This document shows positions 1-7,815 of a stretch of 64,000 nt of DNA, piece after piece (position 1 is the stretch's first letter; the number at the start of each line of letters is the position of its first letter). The DNA comes from Burkholderia humptydooensis. Its GTDB lineage: Bacteria > Pseudomonadota > Gammaproteobacteria > Burkholderiales > Burkholderiaceae. The stretch is taken from assembly GCF_001513745.1 (NCBI RefSeq), contig NZ_CP013380.1:1426001-1490000 (forward strand), given 5' to 3'. The position numbers and the translations under genes are program-made. The notes under the pieces are model-generated. The model searched no databases. It was not told the origin of the DNA and saw nothing but the letters and a program-made list of their open reading frames with translations.

Positions 1-1192
1 GTTCCAGCGCGCGATGGCGGGGCTCACCGAATATCGCGCGAATCCGTCCGACACGTTCTGGAGCTGGCGCGACCTGATGTACCGCTTCGCGCTGAAGATC
101 ACGCCCGACGCGCTCGCCGCGGTCGCGCGCTGGCTCTATGTCGAGATGCTGAAAAGCGGCTACACGTCGGTGTGCGAATTCCATTACGTGCATCACGCGC
201 CGGACGGCACGCGCTATCCGCGGCTCGCGGAACTGGCGGCGCGCGTCGTCGGCGCGGCGCGCGACGCGGGCATCGGCATCACGATGCTGCCCGTCGCGTA
301 TCAGTACAGCGGCTTCGGCGAGCGTGCGCCGCGCGACGACCAGCGCCGCTTCATCAACACGCCGGACGCGCTGCTCGCGCTTCTCGGCGCGCTGCGCGGC
401 GAACTGCCCGAGCACGGCGGGCTGCGCTACGGAATCGCGCCGCATTCGCTGCGCGCGGTGTCGGAGAGCGGGCTGCGCGAACTGGTCGGCGCGCTGCCGG
501 CCGACGCGCCGGTGCACATCCACATCGCCGAGCAGACCGCGGAAGTCGACGATTGCGTGCGCGCGCACGGCGCGCGGCCGGTGCAGTGGCTCATCGACCG
601 CTTCGACGTGAACGCGCGCTGGTGTCTCGTCCATGCGACGCATCTCGACGCCGCCGAGACGCACGCGCTCGCGCGCAGCGGCGCGATCGCGGGCCTGTGT
701 CCGACGACCGAGGCGAACCTCGGCGACGGCATTTTTCCGGCGGTCGACTATCTCGCGGCGGGCGGCGCGATCGGCATCGGCTCGGACAGCCACGCGAGCG
801 TCGACTGGCGCGCCGAGCTGCGGCTCTTCGAATACGGGCAGCGGCTCGCGCGGCGCGAGCGCAACGTGCTTGCCGATGCGGCGCAGCCGCGCGTGGCGGA
901 CCGCCTGTTCGCCGCGTCGCTCGCGGGCGGCGCGCGCGCGGCCGGGCGCCCCGTCGGCGCGCTCGAGGCAGGCCGGCGCGCCGACTGGATCGTGCTCGAT
1001 CCCGCGCATCCGTCGATCGCCGAGCACGGCAGCGACACGTGGCTGTCGGGCGCGGTGTTCGCCGAGCATGGCGACACGCCGGTGCTCGACGTGTACGTCG
1101 GCGGCGAGCAGGTGGTGAGCGCGCGCCGGCATCGTGACGAAGAGGCGGCGTATGCCGGATACCGCGCGGCGCTTGCGCAGCTATTGAGCTAA
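1..1192 (+). CDS. hutF: Formimidoylglutamate deiminase HutF, 5'-truncated by window edge
   Basis: Amidohydrolase that removes the formimino nitrogen from N-formimidoyl-L-glutamate as ammonia, giving N-formylglutamate, the first step of the two-step HutF/HutG branch of histidine breakdown. The frame is open at the left edge (first full codon at base 2), so the N-terminus lies outside; the visible ~396 codons compare with about 450-460 in the family. Visible metal-site features are HIHIAE (bases ~515-532), a VHATH segment (~628-642) and GSDSH (~778-792) carrying the expected metal-binding Asp. hutG follows on the same strand after 173 bp, and HutG uses this enzyme's product, so one hut operon is likely. 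The internal ATG at base 14 is not a plausible start because it would remove the front of the barrel. Confidence 0.93.
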   Translation, partial: FQRAMAGLTEYRANPSDTFWSWRDLMYRFALKITPDALAAVARWLYVEMLKSGYTSVCEFHYVHHAPDGTRYPRLAELAARVVGAARDAGIGITMLPVAYQYSGFGERAPRDDQRRFINTPDALLALLGALRGELPEHGGLRYGIAPHSLRAVSESGLRELVGALPADAPVHIHIAEQTAEVDDCVRAHGARPVQWLIDRFDVNARWCLVHATHLDAAETHALARSGAIAGLCPTTEANLGDGIFPAVDYLAAGGAIGIGSDSHASVDWRAELRLFEYGQRLARRERNVLADAAQPRVADRLFAASLAGGARAAGRPVGALEAGRRADWIVLDPAHPSIAEHGSDTWLSGAVFAEHGDTPVLDVYVGGEQVVSARRHRDEEAAYAGYRAALAQLLS

Positions 1193-1320
1193 AGCGCGGC
1201 CGCGTTGCGCGAACGCAGGGCGCTACGAAGGGGCGGCAACGCGGACGCTTCGCAACGCGGTTAGGATAGGTTCGGCATCCGGCGCGGCGGCCCGCCGCCG
1301 CGTGCGCCGCAAGAATGGCC

Positions 1321-1340
1321 GGCGAGCCGTGCGGCTCGCC
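1321..1340. promoter_or_regulatory. 8-bp inverted repeat in the hutF-hutG gap
   Basis: GGCGAGCC and GGCTCGCC form a perfect 8-bp dyad around the 4-nt loop GTGC, ending 25 bp before the hutG start. It has no U-run, so it is unlikely to be a terminator. It may shape the mRNA between the two genes or bind a protein; which one cannot be told from sequence. Confidence 0.4.
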
Positions 1341-1365
1341 GCATCATCAACGAGGTCGAACGATC

Positions 1366-2172
1366 ATGAACACCGCATCGCATCCGCCGGTATTCACGCT
1401 GCATCGCGGCACGCTGCCGCTGCTCGTGTCGATACCGCACGCGGGCACTCACATTCCCGATGACATCGCCGCGACGATGACGCCCGTCGCGCGCCACGTC
1501 GACGATTGCGACTGGCATCTCGAGCGTCTGTACGATTTCGCGAAGAGGCTCGGCGCGTCGGTGCTCGTGCCGTCGCACGCGCGCTATGTCGTCGACCTGA
1601 ACCGTCCGCCCGATGATGCGAATCTCTACCCGGGCCAGGACACGACGGGCCTCGTGCCTGTCGATACGTTCGACAAGGCGCCGCTGTACGCGCACGGCAG
1701 CGAGCCGACCGTCACCGAGATCGCGCGCCGCCGCGCGCGCTACTGGGCGCCGTATCACGATGCGCTCGCGGGCGAGCTGCAGCGGCTGAAGGACGCGCAC
1801 GGCCGCGTGCTGCTGTGGGAAGCGCACTCGATCCGCTCGCACGTGCCGCGCTTTTTCGACGGCCGGCTGCCGGACTTCAACTTCGGCACGTCGAACGGCG
1901 CGAGCGCCGCGCCCGGTCTCGCCGACAAGCTGGCCGCGCTCGTCGACAGGCACGGCGGCTACACGTCGATCGCGAACGGGCGCTTCAAGGGCGGCTACAT
2001 CACGCGCCACTACGGCGCGCCGGAGCAGGGCGTGCAGGCGGTGCAGCTCGAACTCGTGCAGGCGACCTACATGGACGAAGCGCGGCCTTATTCGTATGAC
2101 GAAGCAAAGGCGCAACGGATCGCGACGCTGCTCGAGGCGCTCGTGAGGACCGCGCTTTCGCGACCGATTTGA
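1366..2172 (+). CDS. hutG: N-formylglutamate deformylase HutG
   Basis: Hydrolyses N-formyl-L-glutamate to glutamate and formate, the last step of the formate-releasing histidine pathway; cytosolic and metal dependent. The 268-aa product matches the N-formylglutamate amidohydrolase family in length and in its N-terminal segment LLVSIPHAGTHIP (near residue 20), the DCDWHLE and VDLNRPPDD segments, and the WEAHSI and RHYG motifs further on. The start at 1366 was preferred over an in-frame codon at 1315 because homologs begin close to the VSIPHAG strand and a GAGG lies upstream at 1352-1355. It follows hutF; the downstream gene is 770 bp away, so the hut unit probably ends here. Confidence 0.94.
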   Translation: MNTASHPPVFTLHRGTLPLLVSIPHAGTHIPDDIAATMTPVARHVDDCDWHLERLYDFAKRLGASVLVPSHARYVVDLNRPPDDANLYPGQDTTGLVPVDTFDKAPLYAHGSEPTVTEIARRRARYWAPYHDALAGELQRLKDAHGRVLLWEAHSIRSHVPRFFDGRLPDFNFGTSNGASAAPGLADKLAALVDRHGGYTSIANGRFKGGYITRHYGAPEQGVQAVQLELVQATYMDEARPYSYDEAKAQRIATLLEALVRTALSRPI

Positions 2173-2942
2173 AACGAACGCAACGGACGCATGTTTCGTT
2201 CGCGATTCGCATGTGCGTTGCGGGAAGCGAGCGTATCAACCGATCATTGTTCGGATTCCGATCGAGCCTCGCGCCGATGCCGCGCAATACGCGCATGTGC
2301 CGGCACCGATCGTCGAATATTTTAAGCAACGCTTGAGCCGAGGGTTCAGGGAAAACCCTGGCTTCGTAATGTTGAAACCGAATTGACGGCGTTTCCAGTT
2401 ACGATAAGCTGATTGTCAGCTAGCCGTCACATCGATCGCGGCGGCGTCCGTCGACGTTGCCGCCACTCGCGAACGGGCTGCTGCGACGTTCGCGACGATC
2501 GACCGGCTGGCCGAGCGGCGGCGCATGCGAAGTCGCATCGCCGCTTGCCGCGTTCAATACTTTAAACAGTCAGTCGAGTGTGATCGTGAGAGTCCAAGGC
2601 CCCTTGGTCGGACGGGATCGAAGTCGGCGCGCGAGTCTTGCGCACGCCGTCGATGCCGCCGCCGACGGCTGCGGCAAGCATCTCGCCAGCCGAAGCCTGT
2701 CCATCTTCCCCTCCGTGTCCCGGCGCTCCGTGCGCCGCCACAACGTGATCGCCGCGCGCGCCTACATGGCGGTGCACGACGACGGCATCGCGTCGCTGTT
2801 GCCCTAGCGCCTCTTTTCGTCGCTCGCCGGGTCGTCCGCTGGTTCGTCGTTACCGCGCGCCGTTGCATGGTGCGAAGTCCCGCCGACGCCTCGTCGCGCG
2901 CCGTGCATGCGTTCGTCGCGCGTGTCGAATGGAGGAATCGTG
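2173..2942. other. 770-bp non-coding spacer between hutG and the puu operon, with several dyads
   Basis: I see no convincing gene. Bases 2180-2420 are visibly A+T-richer than the flanks, as expected of promoter DNA. Short perfect dyads are present: CAGGG-AAAA-CCCTG (2347-2360), AGCTGA-TTG-TCAGCT (2407-2421) and CCAAGG-CC-CCTTGG (2594-2607). A weak sigma-70-like TTGACG (2383-2388) with TAAGCT (2405-2410) precedes the second dyad. Bases 2600-2820 contain open frames on both strands, none with a recognisable product. Confidence 0.55.
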
Positions 2943-3734
2943 ATGAATGAACACCTCGACGCCGGGCAGCGGCCTGTCGTCGGCGTCTGCGCGGATCGCA
3001 AGACGATCGGCCTGCATGTCGCGCACGTCGCGGGCGAGAAGTACCTGAATGCCGTCGTCGACGGCGCACATGCGCTCGCGATCGTGCTGCCCGCGCTCGG
3101 CGAGCGGCAGCGCGCGGACGAGTTGCTTGCGCTCGTCGACGGCCTGCTGCTGACGGGCAGCTATTCGAACGTGGAGCCCGCGCGCTACGGTGGCCCGGCG
3201 AGCGCGCCCGGCACGCTGCACGACGCGGCGCGCGACGCGACGACGCTGCCGCTCGTGCGCGCCGCGATCGACGCCGGCGTGCCCGTGCTCGCGATCTGCC
3301 GCGGGATGCAGGAGCTGAACGTCGCGTACGGCGGCACGCTGCATCAGGCGGTGCACGCGTCGGGCGGCCACGCCGATCATCGCGAGGACCTGCTGGCGTC
3401 GGTCGACACGCAGTACGGCCCCGCGCATCCGGTCCGGCTCGTGCCGGGCGGCCTGCTGCATCGGCTCGCGGGGGCCGGGACCGTCGACGTCAATTCGCTG
3501 CATGCACAAGGCATCGAGCGGCTCGGCGACGGGCTGACCGTCGAGGCGCGCGCGCCCGACGGGCTCGTCGAGGCGATCGGCGTGCGCGACGCGCGCGCGT
3601 TCGCGCTCGGCGTGCAATGGCATCCCGAATGGCGATTCGACGGCAATCCGCTGTCGCGAGAAATCTTTGCGGCGTTCGGCGCGGCGTGCCGCGCCCGAAG
3701 ACGCAGGACGGCCGCACGCGCGCTGCGCGCGTGA
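2943..3734 (+). CDS. puuD: Class I glutamine amidotransferase-like gamma-glutamyl-GABA hydrolase (PuuD-like)
   Basis: Expected to release GABA from gamma-glutamyl-GABA (or a related gamma-glutamyl amide) in putrescine degradation. The 263-aa protein has the peptidase C26 / class I amidotransferase layout: nucleophile elbow AICRGMQE with Cys119, and the Cys-His-Glu triad completed by WHPEW near the C-terminus. The start at 2943 has a strong GGAGG at 2931-2935, 7 bp upstream. A puuA-like gamma-glutamyl ligase follows 32 bp downstream, then an aminotransferase, matching the gamma-glutamylated putrescine pathway order. The oxidase (PuuB) and dehydrogenase (PuuC) are not in this window, so the aminotransferase route may serve instead. 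The exact substrate is inferred from context. Confidence 0.85.
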   Translation: MNEHLDAGQRPVVGVCADRKTIGLHVAHVAGEKYLNAVVDGAHALAIVLPALGERQRADELLALVDGLLLTGSYSNVEPARYGGPASAPGTLHDAARDATTLPLVRAAIDAGVPVLAICRGMQELNVAYGGTLHQAVHASGGHADHREDLLASVDTQYGPAHPVRLVPGGLLHRLAGAGTVDVNSLHAQGIERLGDGLTVEARAPDGLVEAIGVRDARAFALGVQWHPEWRFDGNPLSREIFAAFGAACRARRRRTAARALRA

Positions 3735-3766
3735 CGGCCGTCGAAGCTTATCGAAGAGAGGCTCAC

Positions 3767-5101
3767 ATGCAAGACATCGATGATTTTCTGAGGCAGCACC
3801 GGATCACCGAAGTGGAAGCGATCATCCCCGACATGGCGGGCATCGCGCGCGGCAAGATCATTCCGCGCAACAAGTTCGAAACCGGCGAATCGATGCGCCT
3901 GCCGCAGGCGGTGATGGTGCAGACCGTCACCGGCGACTACCCGGAGGACGGCACGCTCACGGGCGTGACCGATCCCGACATGGTGTGCGTCGCCGACGCG
4001 TCGACGATTTGCCTGATTCCGTGGGCGGTCGATCCGACCGCGCAGGTGATTCACGATTGCGTGCATTTCGACGGCTCGCCCGTCGAGATCTCGCCGCGCT
4101 ACGTGCTGCGCCGCGTGCTCGACCTGTATCGCGCAAAGGGATGGAAGCCCGTCGTCGCGCCGGAGCTCGAGTTCTATCTCGTCGACATGAACAAGGACCC
4201 GGACCTGCCGCTGCGGCCGCCCGTCGGGCGCACGGGGCGCGCGGAGACGGGGCGGCAGTCGTACTCGATCGAAGCCGTCAACGAGTTCGATCCGCTCTTC
4301 GAGGACATCTATGAATACTGCGAACTGCAGGGCCTCGACATCGACACGCTGATTCACGAAGTCGGCGCCGCGCAGATGGAGATCAACTTCCTGCACGGCG
4401 ACGCGCTGTCGCTCGCCGACCAGGTGTTCCTGTTCAAGCGCACGGTGCGCGAAGCGGCGCTGCGCCACAACATGTACGCGACGTTCATGGCGAAGCCGAT
4501 GGAAAACGAGCCGGGCTCGGCGATGCACATTCATCAGAGCGTCGTCGACATCGAGACGGGCCGCAATCTCTTCATCGGCGCGAGCGGCGACGCGACGCCG
4601 ATGTTCCGCAGCTATCTTGCCGGCCTGCAGAAGTACACGCCCGCGCTGATGCCGATCTTCGCGCCGTACATCAACTCGTATCGGCGGCTCTCGCGCTTCA
4701 TGGCCGCGCCGATCAACGTGCAGTGGGGCTACGACAACCGCACGGTCGGCTTCCGGATTCCGCATTCGGCGCCCGCCGCGCGGCGGATCGAGAACCGGAT
4801 TCCGGGCGTCGACTGCAACCCGTATCTCGCGATCGCGGGCACGCTCGCGGCGGGCTACCTCGGCATCACGCAGGCGCTCGAGCCGACCGAGCCGATCGCG
4901 AGCGACGGCTACAGCCTGCCGTATCAGTTGCCGCGCAATCTCGAGGAGGGGCTCACGCTGATGAGCGCGTGCGCGCCGCTCGCCGAGATGCTAGGCGAGA
5001 AGTTCGTGATGGCCTACCTCGCGTTGAAGGAAACGGAGTACGAAGCATTTTTCCGCGTGATCAGCTCGTGGGAGCGCAAGCACCTGCTGCTGCACGTTTG
5101 A
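3767..5101 (+). CDS. puuA: Gamma-glutamylputrescine synthetase-type glutamine synthetase family protein (PuuA-like)
   Basis: ATP-dependent ligase expected to join glutamate to an amine such as putrescine. At 444 aa it has the glutamine-synthetase fold: N-terminal beta-grasp (residues ~1-110), then the catalytic domain with APELEFYL (metal-binding Glu), GSAMHIHQS (metal/ATP His) and the NRTVGFRIP segment with its conserved Arg. It lacks the NLYDLPPEE adenylylation loop of true GlnA, and the true GlnA lies elsewhere in this window (24513-25928). The start at 3767 is preceded by GAGAGG (3756-3761); an in-frame codon at 3617 would overlap puuD by 118 bp and was rejected. It sits between puuD and the aminotransferase. 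Confidence 0.88.
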   Translation: MQDIDDFLRQHRITEVEAIIPDMAGIARGKIIPRNKFETGESMRLPQAVMVQTVTGDYPEDGTLTGVTDPDMVCVADASTICLIPWAVDPTAQVIHDCVHFDGSPVEISPRYVLRRVLDLYRAKGWKPVVAPELEFYLVDMNKDPDLPLRPPVGRTGRAETGRQSYSIEAVNEFDPLFEDIYEYCELQGLDIDTLIHEVGAAQMEINFLHGDALSLADQVFLFKRTVREAALRHNMYATFMAKPMENEPGSAMHIHQSVVDIETGRNLFIGASGDATPMFRSYLAGLQKYTPALMPIFAPYINSYRRLSRFMAAPINVQWGYDNRTVGFRIPHSAPAARRIENRIPGVDCNPYLAIAGTLAAGYLGITQALEPTEPIASDGYSLPYQLPRNLEEGLTLMSACAPLAEMLGEKFVMAYLALKETEYEAFFRVISSWERKHLLLHV

Positions 5102-5135
5102 GCGTGCGTGCGCACGCCGCATTAAGGAGATCAAA

Positions 5136-6563
5136 GTGACGTATCGAACCGAAGACATCGCCTCTGTAGAACCGCTGCACGCGAGCGCGTCGCGACAGCG
5201 CCGCACGAGCGCCGAATACCGCGCGCTCGACGCCGCGCACCACATTCACCCGTTCTCGGACATGGGCTCGCTCAATCGCGCGGGCAGCCGCGTGATCGTG
5301 AGGGCCGAAGGCGTCTATCTGTGGGATTCCGACGGCAACAGGATCATCGACGGCATGGCCGGCCTCTGGTGCGTGAACGTCGGCTACGGCCGCGACGAGC
5401 TGATCGAGGCCGGCAGCCGCCAGTTGCGCGAGCTGCCGTTCTACAACACGTTCTTCAAGACCACGCATCCGCCCGTCATCGAGCTGTCCGCGCTGCTCGC
5501 GGAAATCGCGCCGCCGGCGTTCAACCGCTTCTTCTATTGCAACAGCGGCTCCGAGGGCAACGACACGGTGCTGCGCATCGCGCATCAGTACTGGCGCACG
5601 CAGAACCGCCCGCAGAAGAAGTTCGTGATCTCGCGCAGCAACGGCTATCACGGCTCGACGATCGCGGGCGCGACGCTCGGCGGCATGAGCTACATGCACG
5701 AGCAGATGCCGTCGAAGGTCGAGCACGTCGTCCACATCGATCAGCCTTATTACTTCGGCGAAGCGGGCGAGGGACAGACGCCCGAGGCGTTCGGGCTCGA
5801 ACGTGCGCGGCAGCTCGAAGCGAAGATCCTCGAGCTCGGCGCGGAGAACGTCGCGGCGTTCATCGGCGAGCCGTTCCAGGGCGCGGGCGGCGTGATCTTC
5901 CCGCCGTCGACGTACTGGCCCGAGATCGAGCGGATCTGCCGCCAGTACGACGTGCTGCTCGTCGCGGACGAAGTGATCGGCGGCTTCGGGCGCACCGGCG
6001 AATGGTTCGCGCATCGGCACTTCGGCTTCGAGCCGGATCTGATGACGCTCGCCAAGGGCCTGACGAGCGGCTACGTGCCGATGGGGGCCGTCGCGCTGTC
6101 GGACCGGATCGCCGACGCGCTGATCGCGCACGGCGAGTTCAACCACGGGATGACGTACTCGGGGCATCCGGTTGCGGCGGCGGTGGCCGTTGCGAATCTG
6201 AAGGTGCTGCGCGACGAACGGATCGTCGAGCGCGTGAAGACCGATACCGGCCCCTACTTCCAGCAGTTGCTGCGCGAGACGTTCGCGAACCATCCGATCG
6301 TCGGCGAGATCGCGGGCGCGGGGCTCGTCGCGGGCATCCAGCTCGCGCGCGAGCCGGGCGCGCGCAAGCGCTTCGAGAACGGCGGCGAAGTCGGCACGAT
6401 CTGCCGCGACTACTGCTTCAACGGCAACCTGATCATGCGCGCGACGGGCGACCGGATGCTGCTGTCGCCGCCGCTCGTGGTCTCGAAGCCCGAAATCGAC
6501 GAGATCGTCGAGAAGGCGAAGCGCGCGATCGACGCGACGGCGAAGCAGTTGGGCTTCGCGTGA
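5136..6563 (+). CDS. spuC: Class III aminotransferase, putrescine/polyamine--pyruvate type (SpuC-like)
   Basis: PLP enzyme likely to transaminate putrescine or a related omega-amine with pyruvate as acceptor. The 475-aa protein carries the class III signature: the cofactor-phosphate segment NSGSEGND (~136-143), the VADEVIGGFGRTG segment with Asp278, and Schiff-base Lys307 in TLAKGLTSGY. It starts with GTG at 5136, supported by AAGGAGA (5124-5130); no better ATG lies near the N-terminus. The gap from puuA is 34 bp, consistent with co-transcription. Substrate choice (putrescine, spermidine, beta-alanine) cannot be fixed from sequence; the neighbouring puuA/puuD genes favour putrescine. Confidence 0.88.
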   Translation: MTYRTEDIASVEPLHASASRQRRTSAEYRALDAAHHIHPFSDMGSLNRAGSRVIVRAEGVYLWDSDGNRIIDGMAGLWCVNVGYGRDELIEAGSRQLRELPFYNTFFKTTHPPVIELSALLAEIAPPAFNRFFYCNSGSEGNDTVLRIAHQYWRTQNRPQKKFVISRSNGYHGSTIAGATLGGMSYMHEQMPSKVEHVVHIDQPYYFGEAGEGQTPEAFGLERARQLEAKILELGAENVAAFIGEPFQGAGGVIFPPSTYWPEIERICRQYDVLLVADEVIGGFGRTGEWFAHRHFGFEPDLMTLAKGLTSGYVPMGAVALSDRIADALIAHGEFNHGMTYSGHPVAAAVAVANLKVLRDERIVERVKTDTGPYFQQLLRETFANHPIVGEIAGAGLVAGIQLAREPGARKRFENGGEVGTICRDYCFNGNLIMRATGDRMLLSPPLVVSKPEIDEIVEKAKRAIDATAKQLGFA

Positions 6564-6680
6564 TGCAGGGTGGGTGGCGTCGGGTGCGCGCGCGTCGATC
6601 ACGGTGACGGAGCGATACGCATATGGGGCACGCGGCGGTACAACTGCTCTTGCCGGTTGAGTAAGGCGGCTTGGTCGGTG

Positions 6681-6887
6681 CTACTTGTCTCGATACCGTT
6701 TCAGCTCTTTTCGAAGTCGGTGATTGTCCAAAAGCAGGGCGACGAAAACGACGGTCGCCAGGATAAGGGTGCTCCACTTGCCGGCGCCGATTGAAAACAG
6801 CCATGCGAGGCCCGCGCATAGAACTGCGACGCCGAGTAGCGCAGCGCGATCAATCCACCACTCACGGGAACGGGTCTTCATGGTCAT
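6681..6887 (-). CDS. Small two-helix membrane protein, unknown function
   Basis: The 68-aa product has a basic N-terminus, two predicted membrane helices (about residues 15-36 and 38-53) with a short turn between them, and a charged C-terminal tail rich in Arg and Lys. Its ATG overlaps the stop of the upstream 158-aa gene in an ATGA (6884-6887), which implies translational coupling. A second ATG lies two codons further in. I recognise no family. G+C here is near 55%, below the neighbours. One possibility (inference) is a small membrane partner or immunity-like protein for the upstream gene product. Confidence 0.65.
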   Translation of the reverse strand: MTMKTRSREWWIDRAALLGVAVLCAGLAWLFSIGAGKWSTLILATVVFVALLLDNHRLRKELKRYRDK

Positions 6888-7360
6888 TTCGCGAATTCGG
6901 GTTGCTTGGTCGACAGGCCGCGGCGCGCATACATAAGGCGGTTCGTCGCGTTGTCATCGAAGATTTCCGGGTGAGTCTGCAGGTGAAACAGCAGGGTGCT
7001 CGGAACGCGGATTGCCGCCTCGAACTGGAATCGTTGGACGGCTCGCGAGATGTCAGTCGAGCTGCCGCATTGCGCATATTTGCCGGTGGCGACCATGAGG
7101 CTGCCGACGGCCGCGCCGACATACCACGATGCATAGATTCCGCTGGCCGCTAGCAGCTTCTCCGGCAAAGTGGTTGCGCCGATCAGTTCCGCAAGCGTTG
7201 CATTTCGGCCGAGCCGGTCAACTGCTGCGACGAGTGCGCCGACGCGTGTAAGCAGGGTGGTTTGGGTGCCGTACCAGCTCGACGGCACATCAAGGCCGAG
7301 CGCCTCCATGTTTTGCTTGAAAGCTTGGTAGAACGCTGTTCCCGTGCAGGCTATAGACAT
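6884..7360 (-). CDS. Unknown 158-aa protein with a glycine-rich hydrophobic segment
   Basis: The start at 7360 is supported by GAGGGA a few bases upstream on the minus strand; a longer frame to 7498 would run through the terminator hairpin at 7465-7484 and was rejected. The protein has no signal peptide. Residues 69-93 form an alanine/glycine-rich hydrophobic stretch containing GAAVG (82-86), a GxxxG pattern, and Cys residues lie at 5 and 98. It overlaps the 68-aa two-helix membrane protein gene by 4 bp and lies on the 3' side of tRNA-Val, separated by that tRNA's terminator. G+C is lower than the surroundings, suggesting acquired DNA. I recognise no family and assign no function. Confidence 0.65.
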   Translation of the reverse strand: MSIACTGTAFYQAFKQNMEALGLDVPSSWYGTQTTLLTRVGALVAAVDRLGRNATLAELIGATTLPEKLLAASGIYASWYVGAAVGSLMVATGKYAQCGSSTDISRAVQRFQFEAAIRVPSTLLFHLQTHPEIFDDNATNRLMYARRGLSTKQPEFAK

Positions 7361-7464
7361 TTGATTTCCCTCGGATTTTTGTATTTGGAAGCCCGGGCAG
7401 GATGCCATAGCGCGCGATGGGCTGGCAACTGGTGGGGTCGGTGGGGCGTTGGGTGCGAAAAAAA

Positions 7465-7484
7465 AGCCCCGCAAGTGCGGGGCT
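7465..7484 (-). terminator. Rho-independent terminator downstream of tRNA-Val
   Basis: AGCCCCGCA/TGCGGGGCT forms a 9-bp GC-rich stem with a 2-nt centre. On the minus strand it is followed by a run of eight T (plus-strand A-run 7458-7465), giving a strong terminator for the tRNA transcript. The plus-strand side (CTTTTG) is weaker. Confidence 0.85.
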
Positions 7485-7580
7485 CTTTTGCTTATCAACT
7501 GAATGCTGGTTCGGGGTGTCCGTTGAGGATCTGCCTGAACCAGGCTTTGAAACGCTGCCAGCGGCTACGCTTGGTGTCTT

Positions 7581-7655
7581 TGGTGGGCGGTACTGGGATC
7601 GAACCAGTGACCCCTGCCGTGTGAAGGCAGTGCTCTACCGCTGAGCTAACCGCCC
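7581..7655 (-). tRNA. tRNA-Val (anticodon CAC)
   Basis: A 75-nt cloverleaf on the minus strand: acceptor GGGCGGT pairs with ACCGCCC, D-arm GCTC...GAGC, anticodon stem CTGCC/GGCAG with loop TTCACAC (anticodon CAC, reads GUG), T-arm ACTGG-TTCGATC-CCAGT, and an encoded CCA end (plus-strand TGG at 7581-7583). It has its own promoter (7668-7696) and terminator (7465-7484). tRNA 3' ends are common integration sites, and the two low-GC unknown genes lie on that side, but I found no repeated copy of the tRNA end. Confidence 0.97.
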
Positions 7656-7667
7656 AAAGAGCCTTGA

Positions 7668-7696
7668 ATTATGTCAGAGCTTTTCCACTTCGTAAA
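7668..7696 (-). promoter_or_regulatory. Sigma-70 promoter of tRNA-Val
   Basis: Read on the minus strand: -35 TTTACG (7696-7691), 17-bp spacer, -10 CATAAT (7673-7668). Transcription would start near 7661, six bases before the mature 5' end. An inverted repeat TTATGTC (7669-7675) / GACATAA (7707-7713) surrounds it. Confidence 0.65.
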
Positions 7697-7815
7697 GCAC
7701 TTTTTCGACATAACTCATCTGGCGGGTGCCGGTCGCGCATCGCGCGACCAGGGCCGTGATTCTACCGGCAATCGCGCACTTTTATCCAGAACTTTTTCAG
7801 CGCCGCCGCGCGCCG

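Noticed and set aside
2457..2807. Possible 116-aa gene in the hut-puu spacer
   Set aside because: No ribosome-binding site, no recognisable family and several competing frames on both strands. Left as non-coding.
7361..7498. N-terminal extension of the 158-aa gene up to 7498
   Set aside because: It would be translated through the tRNA-Val terminator hairpin, while a good ribosome-binding site precedes the ATG at 7360.
6564..7655. Integrated element with att repeats at tRNA-Val
   Set aside because: No integrase gene and no repeated copy of the tRNA 3' end were found on the far side, although lower G+C still hints at acquired DNA.
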